Shown piece by piece: positions 26,076 through 34,589 of a DNA stretch of 64,000 bases (positions within the stretch are counted from its first letter, which is position 1; each line of letters starts with the position of its first letter). The notes under the pieces were generated by a model. The model saw only the letters and a list, made by a program, of their open reading frames with translations, did not search any database and was not told where the DNA came from. This DNA comes from Hymenobacter cellulosivorans (lineage in GTDB: Bacteria; Bacteroidota; Bacteroidia; Cytophagales; Hymenobacteraceae), in the NCBI RefSeq assembly GCF_022919135.1, contig NZ_CP095049.1, positions 620,001 through 684,000 on the forward strand, written 5' to 3'. A program made the translations under genes and the position numbers.

Positions 26076-26327
26076 TATCGAAAAATAATAAAAAACTCAC
26101 TCAAACCAGCTTAAACGTATGTTTTTAGCAAAATTCTGTCAAATCCGAGTGGCTTACGCCAGTTAACCCAAGTTGAATCCAAACCAAACCTAGTGCTTAA
26201 TCAGACGGATCATCTTGCACTATGGCAAGCTTCGGTTGTTTACAGAACCCGCTTTCCGCCCGGCTGCCCGGCCAGTAAGCCGGATATGGTTTTCTTTGGC
26301 CGACCAACTTATCCTACGCCGCCTGCC

Positions 26328-27827
26328 ATGCTTCTGCGTTGCTTCCTGATCCGCCTGCTGCTGCTGCTGGCTTTGCTGGGCCCCGGCGCCCTCGTTGCCA
26401 GGGCCCAGGATGCGGAATACCTGACTCGCCTGCCCGATCCCAAAACCCTGGGCGAAAGCTACGTGAGTGACCCCGACCACCTGCTGCAGCCCGCCACGGT
26501 GCAGGAGCTCAACGCTACGCTCCGGCCCCTGGACCAAAGCGGCCGGGCCCATATCGACGTGGTGCTGACGCGCAGCATCGGGGAGGAAGTGCCTAAGACA
26601 GCGGCAACGGCACTGTTTAACCGCTGGAAAATCGGGGATAAGGAGAAGAACAACGGACTGCTGATGCTGCTCGTGGACGACCAGCACCGGGTGGAATTTG
26701 AAACCGGCTACGGCCTGGAAGCCGACGTGCCGGACGTGGTGTGTTTCCGCATTCAGCAGCGCTACATGATTCCCTACCTGCGCGGCGGGCAGTACGACGA
26801 GGCCGTGCGCCAGGGCGTGGCCGCCCTGATCCGGCAGCTCAGCACCGGCCGCCTGGATCTGCCCGATTCGCTGGAAGCCCAACTGCCCCCGGCCCTGGCA
26901 CCGGCGGATGAGTCAGCGGAAATACTGCTCAACGAAGAAGTTGAGCCAACTGACCCCACGGCCTGGAGCGGCGCGGAAGGCATAGGGGTGGCGGCGGTGG
27001 CCCTGCTGCTGCTGGTTGCGGGGCTGATGCTGGCTTTGCACAAGCATGCTCCCCGCGCCTTTACGACGAGCATGATTCTGGGCCTGGTCCTGATTTTGGG
27101 CTTAATGGTAGTAGCAGCTGGCTCCAGCTGGCCAATAGCGCCGGCCCTGCTCATGGCGTTGGGCTACGCCTGGCCGCTGCTGGGGGCTCACCTGTATCTG
27201 CGGCTAATCAACCAGCGTCTGCGCGACCAGCACGCTACCGAAAGCCGCCACGCCCGCTACACGTTTCTGCGGGAAGCTCACCACGGCCTGGGCTGGCTCC
27301 GCTTCCTGATGCCCGTGCCCCTGGCCTGGTATTGGCCCCGGTACCAGCGCCGCCTAGTGGCCCTGCGCGAGGAACCTTACGCCTGCCCGGCCTGCGCCAC
27401 GCCCATGCACCGCCTCGACGAAGCCCAGGACGACAGCGCCCTGCGGCCCGGCCAGGTTGCGGAGGAGCGTATTGAGTCCATCGACTACGACGCCTGGCAG
27501 TGCCCGGCCTGCCAGGAGCTGCTCATTCTGAGCTACCCCAACCTGAACTCCGACGCTGAAAGCTGCCCCAAGTGCCATAACCGCACCCTGCAGCCCCAGC
27601 CCGACGAGGAAATGCAGGCGGCCACCACTTCCCACGGCGGCTGGGGCTGGCACGTGCACGAATGCGCGTTTTGCCGCCACGTGAAAAAGAAGAAATACAC
27701 CACCTCCAAGCTTTCCTCATCGAGCAGCTCGTCGTCATCCAGCAGCTCGTTTTCTTCGGGCGGCTCCTCGTCTTCGTCCAGCAGCGGGGGTAGCAGTGGG
27801 GGCGGCGGAGCGGGCAGCAGCTGGTAG
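26328..27827 (+). CDS. TPM-domain membrane protein with zinc-ribbon motifs and a Ser/Gly tail
   Basis: A 499-residue protein from the ATG at 26328, which starts a signal peptide (ending VARAQ). The TPM domain (about 30-175) has 'YVSDPDHLLQPATVQELNATL', 'RAHIDVVLTRSIGE', 'NGLLMLLVDDQHRVEFETGYG'. Three hydrophobic segments follow (about 220-240, 248-275, 280-295). The cytoplasmic part carries zinc-ribbon pairs CPAC, CPAC, CPKC and CAFC. The end is a Ser run and then Gly/Ser ending GAGSSW, as in YgcG-type proteins. TPM domains are linked to membrane-protein repair or phosphatase activity. A weak promoter-like TTTCTTTG lies upstream. Confidence 0.87.
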   Translation: MLLRCFLIRLLLLLALLGPGALVARAQDAEYLTRLPDPKTLGESYVSDPDHLLQPATVQELNATLRPLDQSGRAHIDVVLTRSIGEEVPKTAATALFNRWKIGDKEKNNGLLMLLVDDQHRVEFETGYGLEADVPDVVCFRIQQRYMIPYLRGGQYDEAVRQGVAALIRQLSTGRLDLPDSLEAQLPPALAPADESAEILLNEEVEPTDPTAWSGAEGIGVAAVALLLLVAGLMLALHKHAPRAFTTSMILGLVLILGLMVVAAGSSWPIAPALLMALGYAWPLLGAHLYLRLINQRLRDQHATESRHARYTFLREAHHGLGWLRFLMPVPLAWYWPRYQRRLVALREEPYACPACATPMHRLDEAQDDSALRPGQVAEERIESIDYDAWQCPACQELLILSYPNLNSDAESCPKCHNRTLQPQPDEEMQAATTSHGGWGWHVHECAFCRHVKKKKYTTSKLSSSSSSSSSSSSFSSGGSSSSSSSGGSSGGGGAGSSW

Positions 27828-27909
27828 CACGGGTTTGATTCGGGCCAGATTGTCGCAAACAGCCCGTTGGTTGGCGCATTTGGCCTCCTAAGATGAGTCA
27901 GTCAGCGCG

Positions 27910-27917
27910 TATTTTTG
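27910..27917 (+). promoter_or_regulatory. -7 promoter box for the reductase gene
   Basis: TATTTTTG matches TAnnTTTG perfectly and lies 28 bp before the ATG at 27946. No clear -33 TTG at the usual distance. Confidence 0.5.
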
Positions 27918-27945
27918 GCTTACCACTCACGCAAGAATAACGAGT

Positions 27946-28518
27946 ATGCGCAAACTCAAGCTCCAGGTGCAAATGACCGTTGACGGCTTCATCGGCGGCC
28001 CCAACGGCGAAATGGACTGGATGACCTTCAACTGGGATGAGGCCTTGAAAAACTACGTGGCGGCCCTCACCGAGCCCGTCGACTGCATCGTGCTGGGCCG
28101 CAAGCTGGCCGAGGGCTTTATCCCTTACTGGGCCTCGGTAGCGGCGGATGAGGCCAATCCGGAACACACGGCCGGGCAGAAATTCACCGCCACGCCCAAA
28201 GTCGTCTTTACCCGCACCCTGACTGAGGCACCCTGGGACCATACGGTGCTGGCCACCGGCGACCTGACTACCGAAATCAGCCAACTCAAACAGCGGGCCG
28301 GCCAGGACATCATGGCCTACGGCGGGGCTACGTTCGTGTCGGCTCTCATTCAGGCCGGCCTTATCGACGAGCTTCACCTGTTCGTTAACCCAGTTGCCAT
28401 CGGCCGCGGCTTGCCCATTTTCCAGGACCTGAACGCCGCCCAGCCCTTGACGCTGGTCAGGTCGACGGCCTTTGCCTGCGGCATCGTGGTGCAGCACTAC
28501 GAGCCCCGGCGCGACTAA
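27946..28518 (+). CDS. Dihydrofolate-reductase-family / RibD C-terminal-type protein
   Basis: A 190-residue protein with the family pattern 'LQVQMTVDGFIGGPNGEMDW' at the start, 'DCIVLGRKLAEGF' (about 46-58), 'QDIMAYGGATFVSALIQAGLIDELHLFVNPVAIGRG' (in parts: 'YGGATFVSALIQAGLIDEL', 'VNPVAIGRG'), and the Asp-rich substrate region. It should use NADPH to reduce an unknown pteridine- or pyrimidine-like substrate; many such proteins are not essential for folate synthesis. Length and start are normal, with its own promoter box. Confidence 0.9.
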   Translation: MRKLKLQVQMTVDGFIGGPNGEMDWMTFNWDEALKNYVAALTEPVDCIVLGRKLAEGFIPYWASVAADEANPEHTAGQKFTATPKVVFTRTLTEAPWDHTVLATGDLTTEISQLKQRAGQDIMAYGGATFVSALIQAGLIDELHLFVNPVAIGRGLPIFQDLNAAQPLTLVRSTAFACGIVVQHYEPRRD

Positions 28519-28600
28519 GGCGGCAACCTGCTGACGTACCCAAGCCCCCACAACACAAGCAGCTGCTCCGGTTCCGTACTGAAAGCCCGGGAGGGGAAAG

Positions 28601-29266
28601 CTACTGCTTGGGCATTTTGGCTACGTCTTCCAGGGTCAAGACTTTATAGGTCAGGCCAAAGTGGGCAGCAGATTGCTCCACGGTGTTGGTAAAGCCGGCC
28701 TGCTTGCGGCGCTGATTCACCTGGGCCGCGTTCTGAATAGGCCACACGAAGGTTGGCTTCCCATTATAGCCCGCTACCTGGGTGCCGTAGAGTTGCTCCT
28801 TGCCTTCCGTCATCAGTTGGCGGTCCAGCATCATGGCGTAGCGCGAAAACGGCAGCTCTCCTTTCTCAGCGGCGGCTTTCATCAGTGGCAGGTACTGGGG
28901 GATAGTCGCCGGGTTGTGCTGAATGACGTGCCACGCGGCCTCGTTGGTCGGCGCGCCTACCAAGGACTTGCCCGGGTAGCCATATTGCTTCAGCAACACC
29001 TGCACCCGCCTAAGATTGGTAGCATCGGTTTGCACCATCCGCTCCATCAGGGTTTTGTTCAGCTCCGCCTTCGATACGCCCAGCACCACGGCCAGCGAAT
29101 CGGGGTTACGGTTCAGACGCGAATCAAACAACATAGCCCGGTAGCGCTGGTCCACGGCGTAGATGCTATCCAGTTCGTGCTTGAGCTGGGAATTAGGCTT
29201 GGTCATCTGGGCCACCGCGGGCAGGGCCAGCCCGCTGAGTAAGGCCACGCGCAGGAAGTGCTTCAT
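28601..29266 (-). CDS. DUF6624-type secreted protein
   Basis: A 221-residue protein from the ATG at 29264-29266 with a signal peptide (about 1-20, ending PAVAQ). The body shows the DUF6624 pattern: 'LDSIYAVDQRYRAMLFD', 'LKQYGYPGKSLVGAPTNEAAWHVIQH', 'RYAMMLDRQLMTEGKEQLYGTQV'. Function unknown; probably periplasmic. A start further upstream would add a hydrophobic stretch with two Met but no better signal. Confidence 0.82.
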   Translation of the reverse strand: MKHFLRVALLSGLALPAVAQMTKPNSQLKHELDSIYAVDQRYRAMLFDSRLNRNPDSLAVVLGVSKAELNKTLMERMVQTDATNLRRVQVLLKQYGYPGKSLVGAPTNEAAWHVIQHNPATIPQYLPLMKAAAEKGELPFSRYAMMLDRQLMTEGKEQLYGTQVAGYNGKPTFVWPIQNAAQVNQRRKQAGFTNTVEQSAAHFGLTYKVLTLEDVAKMPKQ

Positions 29267-29376
29267 CGGCATAAGGTAGGGAAAGCAGCTATGTATAAGG
29301 GAGCCAGGTAATACAGGGAGGCAAATCAGCGAGCCTAGGTGGCAGTTGCCGGCCAGTAAGTATAGAAATAACCACA

Positions 29377-29427
29377 ACGCCCAGGCAACTGAAGTACCGA
29401 AGAACTTCAGCTGCCTGGGCGTTTCTA
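29377..29427 (-). terminator. Terminator downstream of signal peptidase I
   Basis: CGCCCAGGCA-ACTGAAGT and ACTTCAG-CTGCCTGGGCG pair over about 17 bp around a small loop, 23 bp after the lepB stop. The T-run on the minus strand is weak. Confidence 0.7.
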
Positions 29428-29449
29428 TGGGTTGAACCAGAGAGTCGGC

Positions 29450-30610
29450 TTAGCTCAAGGGGTGTAGCAGGCGGTTCCAGCGCACCTTGTGCAGCAGGTC
29501 GGCGTACTGATCCAGGGAATACAGCACGAAGACGGCTTTGCCCACCAGATGGTCTTCGGGCACGAAGCCCCAGAAGCGCGAATCCTCGGAGTTGTGGCGG
29601 TTGTCGCCCATCATGAAGTAGTAGTTCTGCCGGATGGTGTAGTACGCCAGCGGCTGGCCGTGCTGATAGATCCGGCCGTTTTGCCAGCTGATGCCTTCGT
29701 TGTGCTCGTACTGAGCCACGATGGTGTAGTAAGCCGCCGCATTGGCCGGCGTCAGGGTGATGGTCTGACCCTTGCAGGGCACGGGCAGCGGGCCGTAGTT
29801 GTCCAGCTGCCCGTTCTGGGGCTGGCTGCTCAACACGGCGCTGGGGTTGTGAAAGTCAGCCACGTCCGGAAACAGGCGCGTCTGGTAGTCGGCCACGGTC
29901 AGGGCCTGCACGTAGGGCTGGCGGCGGAAGTAGGCGGCCACCGGGGCCGGGCAGCTGATGTAGAAACCGGTACGGCCTGTGGCCGGATTGGTGCTCACCC
30001 GCGGAATACCGTCGGGCTCGTAGTAATCGACCACGCCGTGCTCGTGCAGAGCCTGACGCACAGCATCATTGGGGCTGTTGACCTGCATGAAGTAAGTGTT
30101 CTGCAATTGGCCGGCCACGGCGCCGGGCTGGCCGTTGAGAAACACCTGCCCGCGGCGGATTTCGACGGTATCACCGGCCACGGCCACGCAGCGCTTAATC
30201 AGGTTGGTGCGCACGTCGGCGGGGCGCTGCTGCTCGTGCGGCACGTGAAATACCACAATGTCGTTGCGCTGCACCGAGCTGAAGCCCGGGAAGCGGAAGG
30301 TGGGCAGCTGGATAGCGTCGGAGTAGCTCTGCGGCCCTTTTTCCCAGATGGTTTGATGGGTGAGAGGAATCTGCAGGGGCGTTTGGGGCGTCTGAGGACC
30401 GTAATGTAGCTTACTGACCACCAGACAGTCGCCCACCAGCAGGGTACCTTCCATGCTGGGCGTCGGGATGGTGTAGGCTTCCACCGCCGACCATCGGATG
30501 AGCGTGGCGGCGGTAACGGCAAAAACCAGGGCGTCGCGCCATTCGCGGGCCAGGCTCTTGGGCGGCGCAGAGGTGGCGGGCGTACGGCGCCAGAATCGGA
30601 ACAGGCTCAT
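29450..30610 (-). CDS. lepB: Signal peptidase I
   Basis: A 386-residue protein starting at the ATG at 30608-30610 ([17 protein letters not shown]); the longer in-frame reading adds 41 residues with no function. A single membrane segment (about 24-44) precedes the catalytic Ser in '[11 protein letters not shown]' (S52) and the catalytic Lys in '[12 protein letters not shown]' (K139). The conserved '[16 protein letters not shown]' follows near the C-terminus. It cleaves signal peptides of exported proteins at the outer face of the inner membrane. The protein is longer than in E. coli because of a big insert of about 100 residues between the Lys and the GDNR box, as in many Bacteroidota. Confidence 0.95.
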   Translation of the reverse strand: MSLFRFWRRTPATSAPPKSLAREWRDALVFAVTAATLIRWSAVEAYTIPTPSMEGTLLVGDCLVVSKLHYGPQTPQTPLQIPLTHQTIWEKGPQSYSDAIQLPTFRFPGFSSVQRNDIVVFHVPHEQQRPADVRTNLIKRCVAVAGDTVEIRRGQVFLNGQPGAVAGQLQNTYFMQVNSPNDAVRQALHEHGVVDYYEPDGIPRVSTNPATGRTGFYISCPAPVAAYFRRQPYVQALTVADYQTRLFPDVADFHNPSAVLSSQPQNGQLDNYGPLPVPCKGQTITLTPANAAAYYTIVAQYEHNEGISWQNGRIYQHGQPLAYYTIRQNYYFMMGDNRHNSEDSRFWGFVPEDHLVGKAVFVLYSLDQYADLLHKVRWNRLLHPLS

Positions 30611-30868
30611 GGGAGTTGGGCGGTGAAGGTGAAAGAAAAGCTGCTTACCCAGACTAGATGGGCGGCAGAAGCTGAGCGTTGCCTGAAGCGGGTGCCTTAC
30701 CCAAACAAAGACCCTCCCCGCAACATAGAACATCAGCTATACGTGAGGCCTAACGCCGATTCCCAATTCTTGGTGTGCATAGCTGCAGTGCCCGCCGGTA
30801 GCGGCGCATGGGGCTGAGTTTGGGAGAAAACGCTAGCTTAACGCCCTCACTCTCGTAGGCTACCTATC

Positions 30869-31630
30869 ATGACAGAGCAAGATCCTGAACCAGAAAAAAC
30901 GGCTTCCGGGGCCCCGGTGTACCGTTACGAAGAGGTGGAGCCGGCCCCCTTCAGCCTGGCCGCCGGCGACGAAGCTACCATCGAAGCCATATCCGACCAC
31001 ATCGAGCAGCACGTGGGCAAAATCAGCAGCGTGTTTCACGAAATCATTTCGGACAAGGTCCACCTCGACGTGCATATCGTGGAGCCCAGCAAGGACTTTC
31101 CGTTTTACACGCTCGTCACCTCGGGCATGAGCGACCTGCCCATGACGGTACCCGAAGGCGAGGAAGATGCCCGTTACGCCGAGCTGTGCATCCTGCTGCC
31201 CAGCACCTGGCCCATGGCCGAGAACGGAGACGTCGTAGGCGTGTCCGAGGATGACGACGCCTATTGGCCCATTGGCTGGATGAAGTTCCTGGCGCGGTTT
31301 CCGCACGAATACCACACCTGGCTGGGTGTAGGCCACACCATCCCCAACGGGGAAGAGGCTGCGCCCTACGCCTCTAATACCAAGCTGGGCTGCATGCTCG
31401 TGCTGCCATCCATTAGTTTACCAAAAGAATTTCGGGAGCTGAAAATCAGCGAGGATAAGACCATCAATTTCTACTGCCTGTACTGCCTCTACCCCGAGGA
31501 AATGCAGCTGAAGATGGACAAAGGACTTGATGCCCTGCTGGATAAGTTCGAAGAATACGGTATGTCCGACGTGCTGGATATAGCCCGCCCGAACGTCGTG
31601 TCGAAGAAAGGCTTTCTGGGCCTGTGGTAA
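30869..31630 (+). CDS. Suppressor-of-fused (SUFU) domain protein
   Basis: A 253-residue cytoplasmic protein. The SUFU-type core covers about 35-245, with 'SVFHEIISDKVHLDVHIVEPS', 'YTLVTSGMSDLPMTVPEG', 'YAELCILLPSTWP' and 'WPIGWMKFLARFPHEYHTWLGVGHTIPNG' (in parts: 'IGWMKFLARFPHEYHTWL', 'GVGHTIPNG'). Bacterial SUFU proteins are known as immunity proteins of polymorphic toxin systems, but many stand alone. No toxin gene is adjacent here, so the role stays open. It is divergent from lepB. Confidence 0.9.
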   Translation: MTEQDPEPEKTASGAPVYRYEEVEPAPFSLAAGDEATIEAISDHIEQHVGKISSVFHEIISDKVHLDVHIVEPSKDFPFYTLVTSGMSDLPMTVPEGEEDARYAELCILLPSTWPMAENGDVVGVSEDDDAYWPIGWMKFLARFPHEYHTWLGVGHTIPNGEEAAPYASNTKLGCMLVLPSISLPKEFRELKISEDKTINFYCLYCLYPEEMQLKMDKGLDALLDKFEEYGMSDVLDIARPNVVSKKGFLGLW

Positions 31631-31681
31631 GCCCCGAGGCCCAGAGCTAGTCGGTAGGAACCAGACCCTACCCAACGAAAC

Positions 31682-31723
31682 CAGCGGGGGCTGAAGCATC
31701 AGTTGCTTCAGCCCCCGCTGTTG
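31682..31723. terminator. Strong bidirectional terminator
   Basis: CAGCGGGGGCTGAAGC and GCTTCAGCCCCCGCTG form a near-perfect 16-bp stem with a short loop, between the convergent SUFU and NmrA-like genes. It again has the GGCTGAAGC core. Confidence 0.88.
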
Positions 31724-31747
31724 TGTAGCCCTACCCTGGCCGGCCGC

Positions 31748-32608
31748 CTACAGCTGGTAAAGCAGTTTCACGCCTTCGAGCAGCCCCGTGGGCTGGCGGC
31801 CCAGTGCCGTGGCCAGGTCGGCGCTGACCATGGATTCCTGCCCGTGCTTGATGTCGGTCATGAAGCCGATGGTGCGCGCAATGGCCACCTCGGGCACACC
31901 CCGCTCCCGCATGCGGCCGGCCAGCACCGCACTTTCCACGTCATTGTAGATTACCGGCTTGCCCGAGGCCTGGGTCAGAGCCGCCGCTACGTCGTCGAAG
32001 GAGTAGGCTTCGGTGCCGGTGAAGTGGTAGATGCGGTTATCGGGAGTGTCCTGGAGCAGCACCTTGGCAATGGCCTCCCCCATTTCACGGCGCAGGGCGT
32101 AGGCCACCCGGCCCTGCCCGGCCGGTAGGTTGATGCCCGTTTCGAACACCGTCGGCCCCGTAAACAGCGGCAGCGTATCCATGTAGAGAATGTTGCGGAA
32201 GAAGATGTAGGCCAGCCCACTAGCTTGCAGGTAGTCTTCGGTCTGGAAATGGCGCACCATCAGCTCGTTGGCCAGCGTACCGGGGTCTTGCAGGGCCCGG
32301 CTGGTATAGGCTACGCGGCGCACTCCCGCCTGCTGGGCCGCGTCGATGACGTTCTGGTGCTGCTGCAACCCATCCTCGTCGCCTCCGCCCGAGATGAGCA
32401 GCACCGTGTCGATGCCCTGCATGGCTTGGTGGAGGGAGGCCGGGTCGCCGTAGCTGCCCACACGGATACTCACACCCTGGGCCTGTAGGGTTGTGGCTTT
32501 GGCCGGGTCACGCACCAGGGCCGCTACGTTCTGGGCGGCTGTGTGCTGCAAAAGCGTATCGAGTACGGCGGCACCTAAGTGGCCGGTAGCTCCGGTTACT
32601 AAAATCAT
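31748..32608 (-). CDS. NmrA/QorB-like NAD(P)-binding oxidoreductase
   Basis: A 286-residue protein of the atypical SDR type. The NAD(P)-binding motif is 'ILVTGATGHLGAAVLDTLL' (2-20), followed by 'VAALVRDPAKATTL', 'IDTVLLISGGGDEDGLQQHQNVIDAA' (in parts) and 'YHFTGTEAYSFDDVAAAL'. This resembles quinone reductase 2 (QorB/YtfG) and NmrA-like redox sensors. It could reduce quinones with NADPH or act as a redox sensor. An AraC-type regulator gene lies 156 bp upstream on the same strand, so regulator and enzyme may be linked. Confidence 0.87.
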   Translation of the reverse strand: MILVTGATGHLGAAVLDTLLQHTAAQNVAALVRDPAKATTLQAQGVSIRVGSYGDPASLHQAMQGIDTVLLISGGGDEDGLQQHQNVIDAAQQAGVRRVAYTSRALQDPGTLANELMVRHFQTEDYLQASGLAYIFFRNILYMDTLPLFTGPTVFETGINLPAGQGRVAYALRREMGEAIAKVLLQDTPDNRIYHFTGTEAYSFDDVAAALTQASGKPVIYNDVESAVLAGRMRERGVPEVAIARTIGFMTDIKHGQESMVSADLATALGRQPTGLLEGVKLLYQL

Positions 32609-32764
32609 GGGTCTATGCGTTAGCGTGACAAGAATGCCCCCGCCTGCTGCCCCGTGTGGTGGGCGCAGCCTAAGGGTGAAGGCCGCTACAAAAGTCGACG
32701 CTACTACCCAGCGGCAGAATGGCCGGAGGGCGGCAATCTGTGGCGAAAAGGCGGCAAGCCCTGC

Positions 32765-33634
32765 TTAGCCCACCTGCCGGTAGGCCGTGGGCGAAAGGCC
32801 GGTGCTGCGCTTGAAAAATCGGCTGAACGCAAATTGGTCGGCAAACTGCAGGCCGGCGGCTACCTGGGCTACGGTCAGGGCCGGGTTTTGCAGCAGGGCC
32901 TTGGCTTCGAGGGCCACGGCTTCGGCTATCCACTCGCTGGCAGTTCGCCCGGTCACGTCCTTGACCAGTTCGGTAAGGTGCTTGGGCGTGATGCAGAGCG
33001 CAGCGGCGTAAAACTGCACGCTGCGCTCGGTCAGGCAGTGGGCCTGCACTAGGTGGCGGAAGCCGGCGGCCAGCTGCTGGGCGCGGGATTGACTCTGGGC
33101 CGGCCGGGCCGGCTGCGGCTCGTAGAGGACCCCGATTTCGTAGAGCAAGCCGGTGAGAATACTCTTGACGATGTTGTCGCGCTGGGCACTGGGGGTGCGG
33201 TATTTTTGCTGCAAAAAGCGAAACGAAGCTGCAATGCTGGCCGCCTCGGCCGGGGCCAGCGCCAGTACGTGGGTGGGCGGGTCCACGAAAAAGCGCAGCT
33301 TGCCAGTAGCCGCATTGTGGGTGGTAATGAAGTCCTGAGTGAAAAAGATGGACAACGTTTCGTAGTCCTCGGCTACCCGACCCCACTCCTTAATAACGTC
33401 GGGCGTCGCCAGCACCAAACAGCCCGGCGTCACGACATAGGGCTCCAGGTTGGCCTTGAACTCGGCCGTGCCCCGCAGGCAAAGGCTGATCTTGTAATAG
33501 TCGCCCCGGTAGGGCTGGTGCAGCGGAATCGTGGGCTTAGCGCCGCCGTAGTCGGGAAAGTACACCGCCGGCACTCCGTTGCCGTTTGCACTGGCAAAGG
33601 CCTGCAATTGATACGTGGGAATCCGCTCACTCAT
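32765..33634 (-). CDS. AraC-family transcriptional regulator
   Basis: A 289-residue protein. The N-terminal half (about 15-150) is a cupin-like sensor region ('YYKISLCLRGTAEFKANLEPY', 'CLVLATPDVIKEW'). The C-terminal half is the AraC double HTH (about 185-286): 'SVQFYAAALCITPKHLTELVKDVTGRTASEWI' and 'VAQVAAGLQFADQFAFSRFFKRSTGLSPTAYR' (in parts). It lies directly upstream of, and in the same direction as, the NmrA-like gene and probably controls it. The effector is unknown. Confidence 0.92.
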   Translation of the reverse strand: MSERIPTYQLQAFASANGNGVPAVYFPDYGGAKPTIPLHQPYRGDYYKISLCLRGTAEFKANLEPYVVTPGCLVLATPDVIKEWGRVAEDYETLSIFFTQDFITTHNAATGKLRFFVDPPTHVLALAPAEAASIAASFRFLQQKYRTPSAQRDNIVKSILTGLLYEIGVLYEPQPARPAQSQSRAQQLAAGFRHLVQAHCLTERSVQFYAAALCITPKHLTELVKDVTGRTASEWIAEAVALEAKALLQNPALTVAQVAAGLQFADQFAFSRFFKRSTGLSPTAYRQVG

Positions 33635-33718
33635 GGATAAGGTAACAACGAAGGTACTGGATAGGCTTACCGGGTTTCAAAATAGCCAGGAAACAGGCAT
33701 ACTTGTCGTCTTTTCTCT

Positions 33719-33892
33719 GTCATCCTGAGACCAACACGTGGAGTAAAGGAAGTTCTCACCTGAACAGCAAACGTTCTTCAATGCCCAAAAGCTCTGCCTT
33801 ACTTACGGCCACGGCAAAGGGCTTTTAACCCTTGGCATAAGCCGCCGCGAGGTAGAGGAGGCAGGTCCTTGGGCGGCTCCTCAGCATGACAG
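33719..33892. repeat. Inverted-ended intergenic element B, related to element A
   Basis: The left end TGTCATCCTGAG and the right end CTCAGCATGACA match with one mismatch. Inner parts follow the order of element A (6384-6551): AAAGGAAGTTCTCAC, a central imperfect stem (AAAAGCTCTGCC / GGCAAAGGGCTTTT), then AGGTCCTT before the right end. It fills most of the 350-bp gap 33635-33984 and encodes nothing. Confidence 0.7.
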
Positions 33893-33984
33893 ACGAGGAT
33901 AGGGTCGGCGGCCTGTACCGCGCTTGTTTTCTACCCGGCCCAGGCGAGCTTGTTTTGCGCAATTTCCACCCCTATTCTTAGCCC

Positions 33985-34500
33985 ATGATCCTACCCAAAG
34001 AACGAGACTCGCGCTTTATCACCATCCGCCGGGGCGGCACCCTGACCGATACCAATCACCATCTGCTGGCCTGGTGGGCGGCAGCCTGCGCCGAACACGT
34101 GCTGCCCCTGTTTGAGCAAGCCAGCCCCACCGACCAGCGCCCCCGCCAGGCCTTGGAGCTCGCCCGGGCCTGGGTGCGCGGCGAGATACCCATGCGCCAA
34201 GCTCACCAGGCCTCTTTTGCGGCCAACGCGGCCGGCAAGGGGCTGCCCGATGCCGCCCGGTTTGCCGCTCTGGCAGCCGGCCAGGCCGTAGCCGTGGCCC
34301 ACGTGGCGGCCCACGAGCTTGGGGCCGCCGCCTACGCCATTCGGGCGGCCCGGGCAGCGGCGGCCGAAACGGAGCCGGATGCCGCCGGACAGCGGGAGTG
34401 CCTCTGGCAGCGCGAGCAGCTGCCGGAGCCTATTCGGGAGCTGGTGCTCGATGACCAACGTCGGCGCAATGCGCTCTGCTGGTCGTTGTTCAATTGCTAA
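33985..34500 (+). CDS. Imm-5-like putative immunity protein
   Basis: A 171-residue all-helical Ala-rich cytoplasmic protein with the family pattern 'LLAWWAAACAEHVLPLFEQ' (about 28-46), 'RPRQALELARAWVRGE' (about 52-67), 'AAGQAVAVAHVAAHELGAAAYAIRAA' (in parts 'AHVAAHELGAAAYAIRAA') and 'LPEPIRELVLDDQRRRN'. Relatives are annotated as Imm-5-like putative immunity proteins of polymorphic toxins. No toxin gene is next to it. It could be an orphan protection gene or have another role. Confidence 0.82.
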   Translation: MILPKERDSRFITIRRGGTLTDTNHHLLAWWAAACAEHVLPLFEQASPTDQRPRQALELARAWVRGEIPMRQAHQASFAANAAGKGLPDAARFAALAAGQAVAVAHVAAHELGAAAYAIRAARAAAAETEPDAAGQRECLWQREQLPEPIRELVLDDQRRRNALCWSLFNC

Positions 34501-34589
34501 ACAGGTAGTTTTTGCAGCTGGTAAGAACTGATTTACAACACCTTCCTTACAAGGGCGTATAGTCAAATCTAACCCTAACCTAACCAGCT

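Noticed and set aside
27715..27827. Serine-coding repeat at the end of the TPM protein as a microsatellite
   Set aside because: It mixes TCA, TCG, TCC, AGC and AGT codons without a fixed unit, so it reflects protein-level Ser/Gly enrichment usual for this family rather than a simple DNA repeat.
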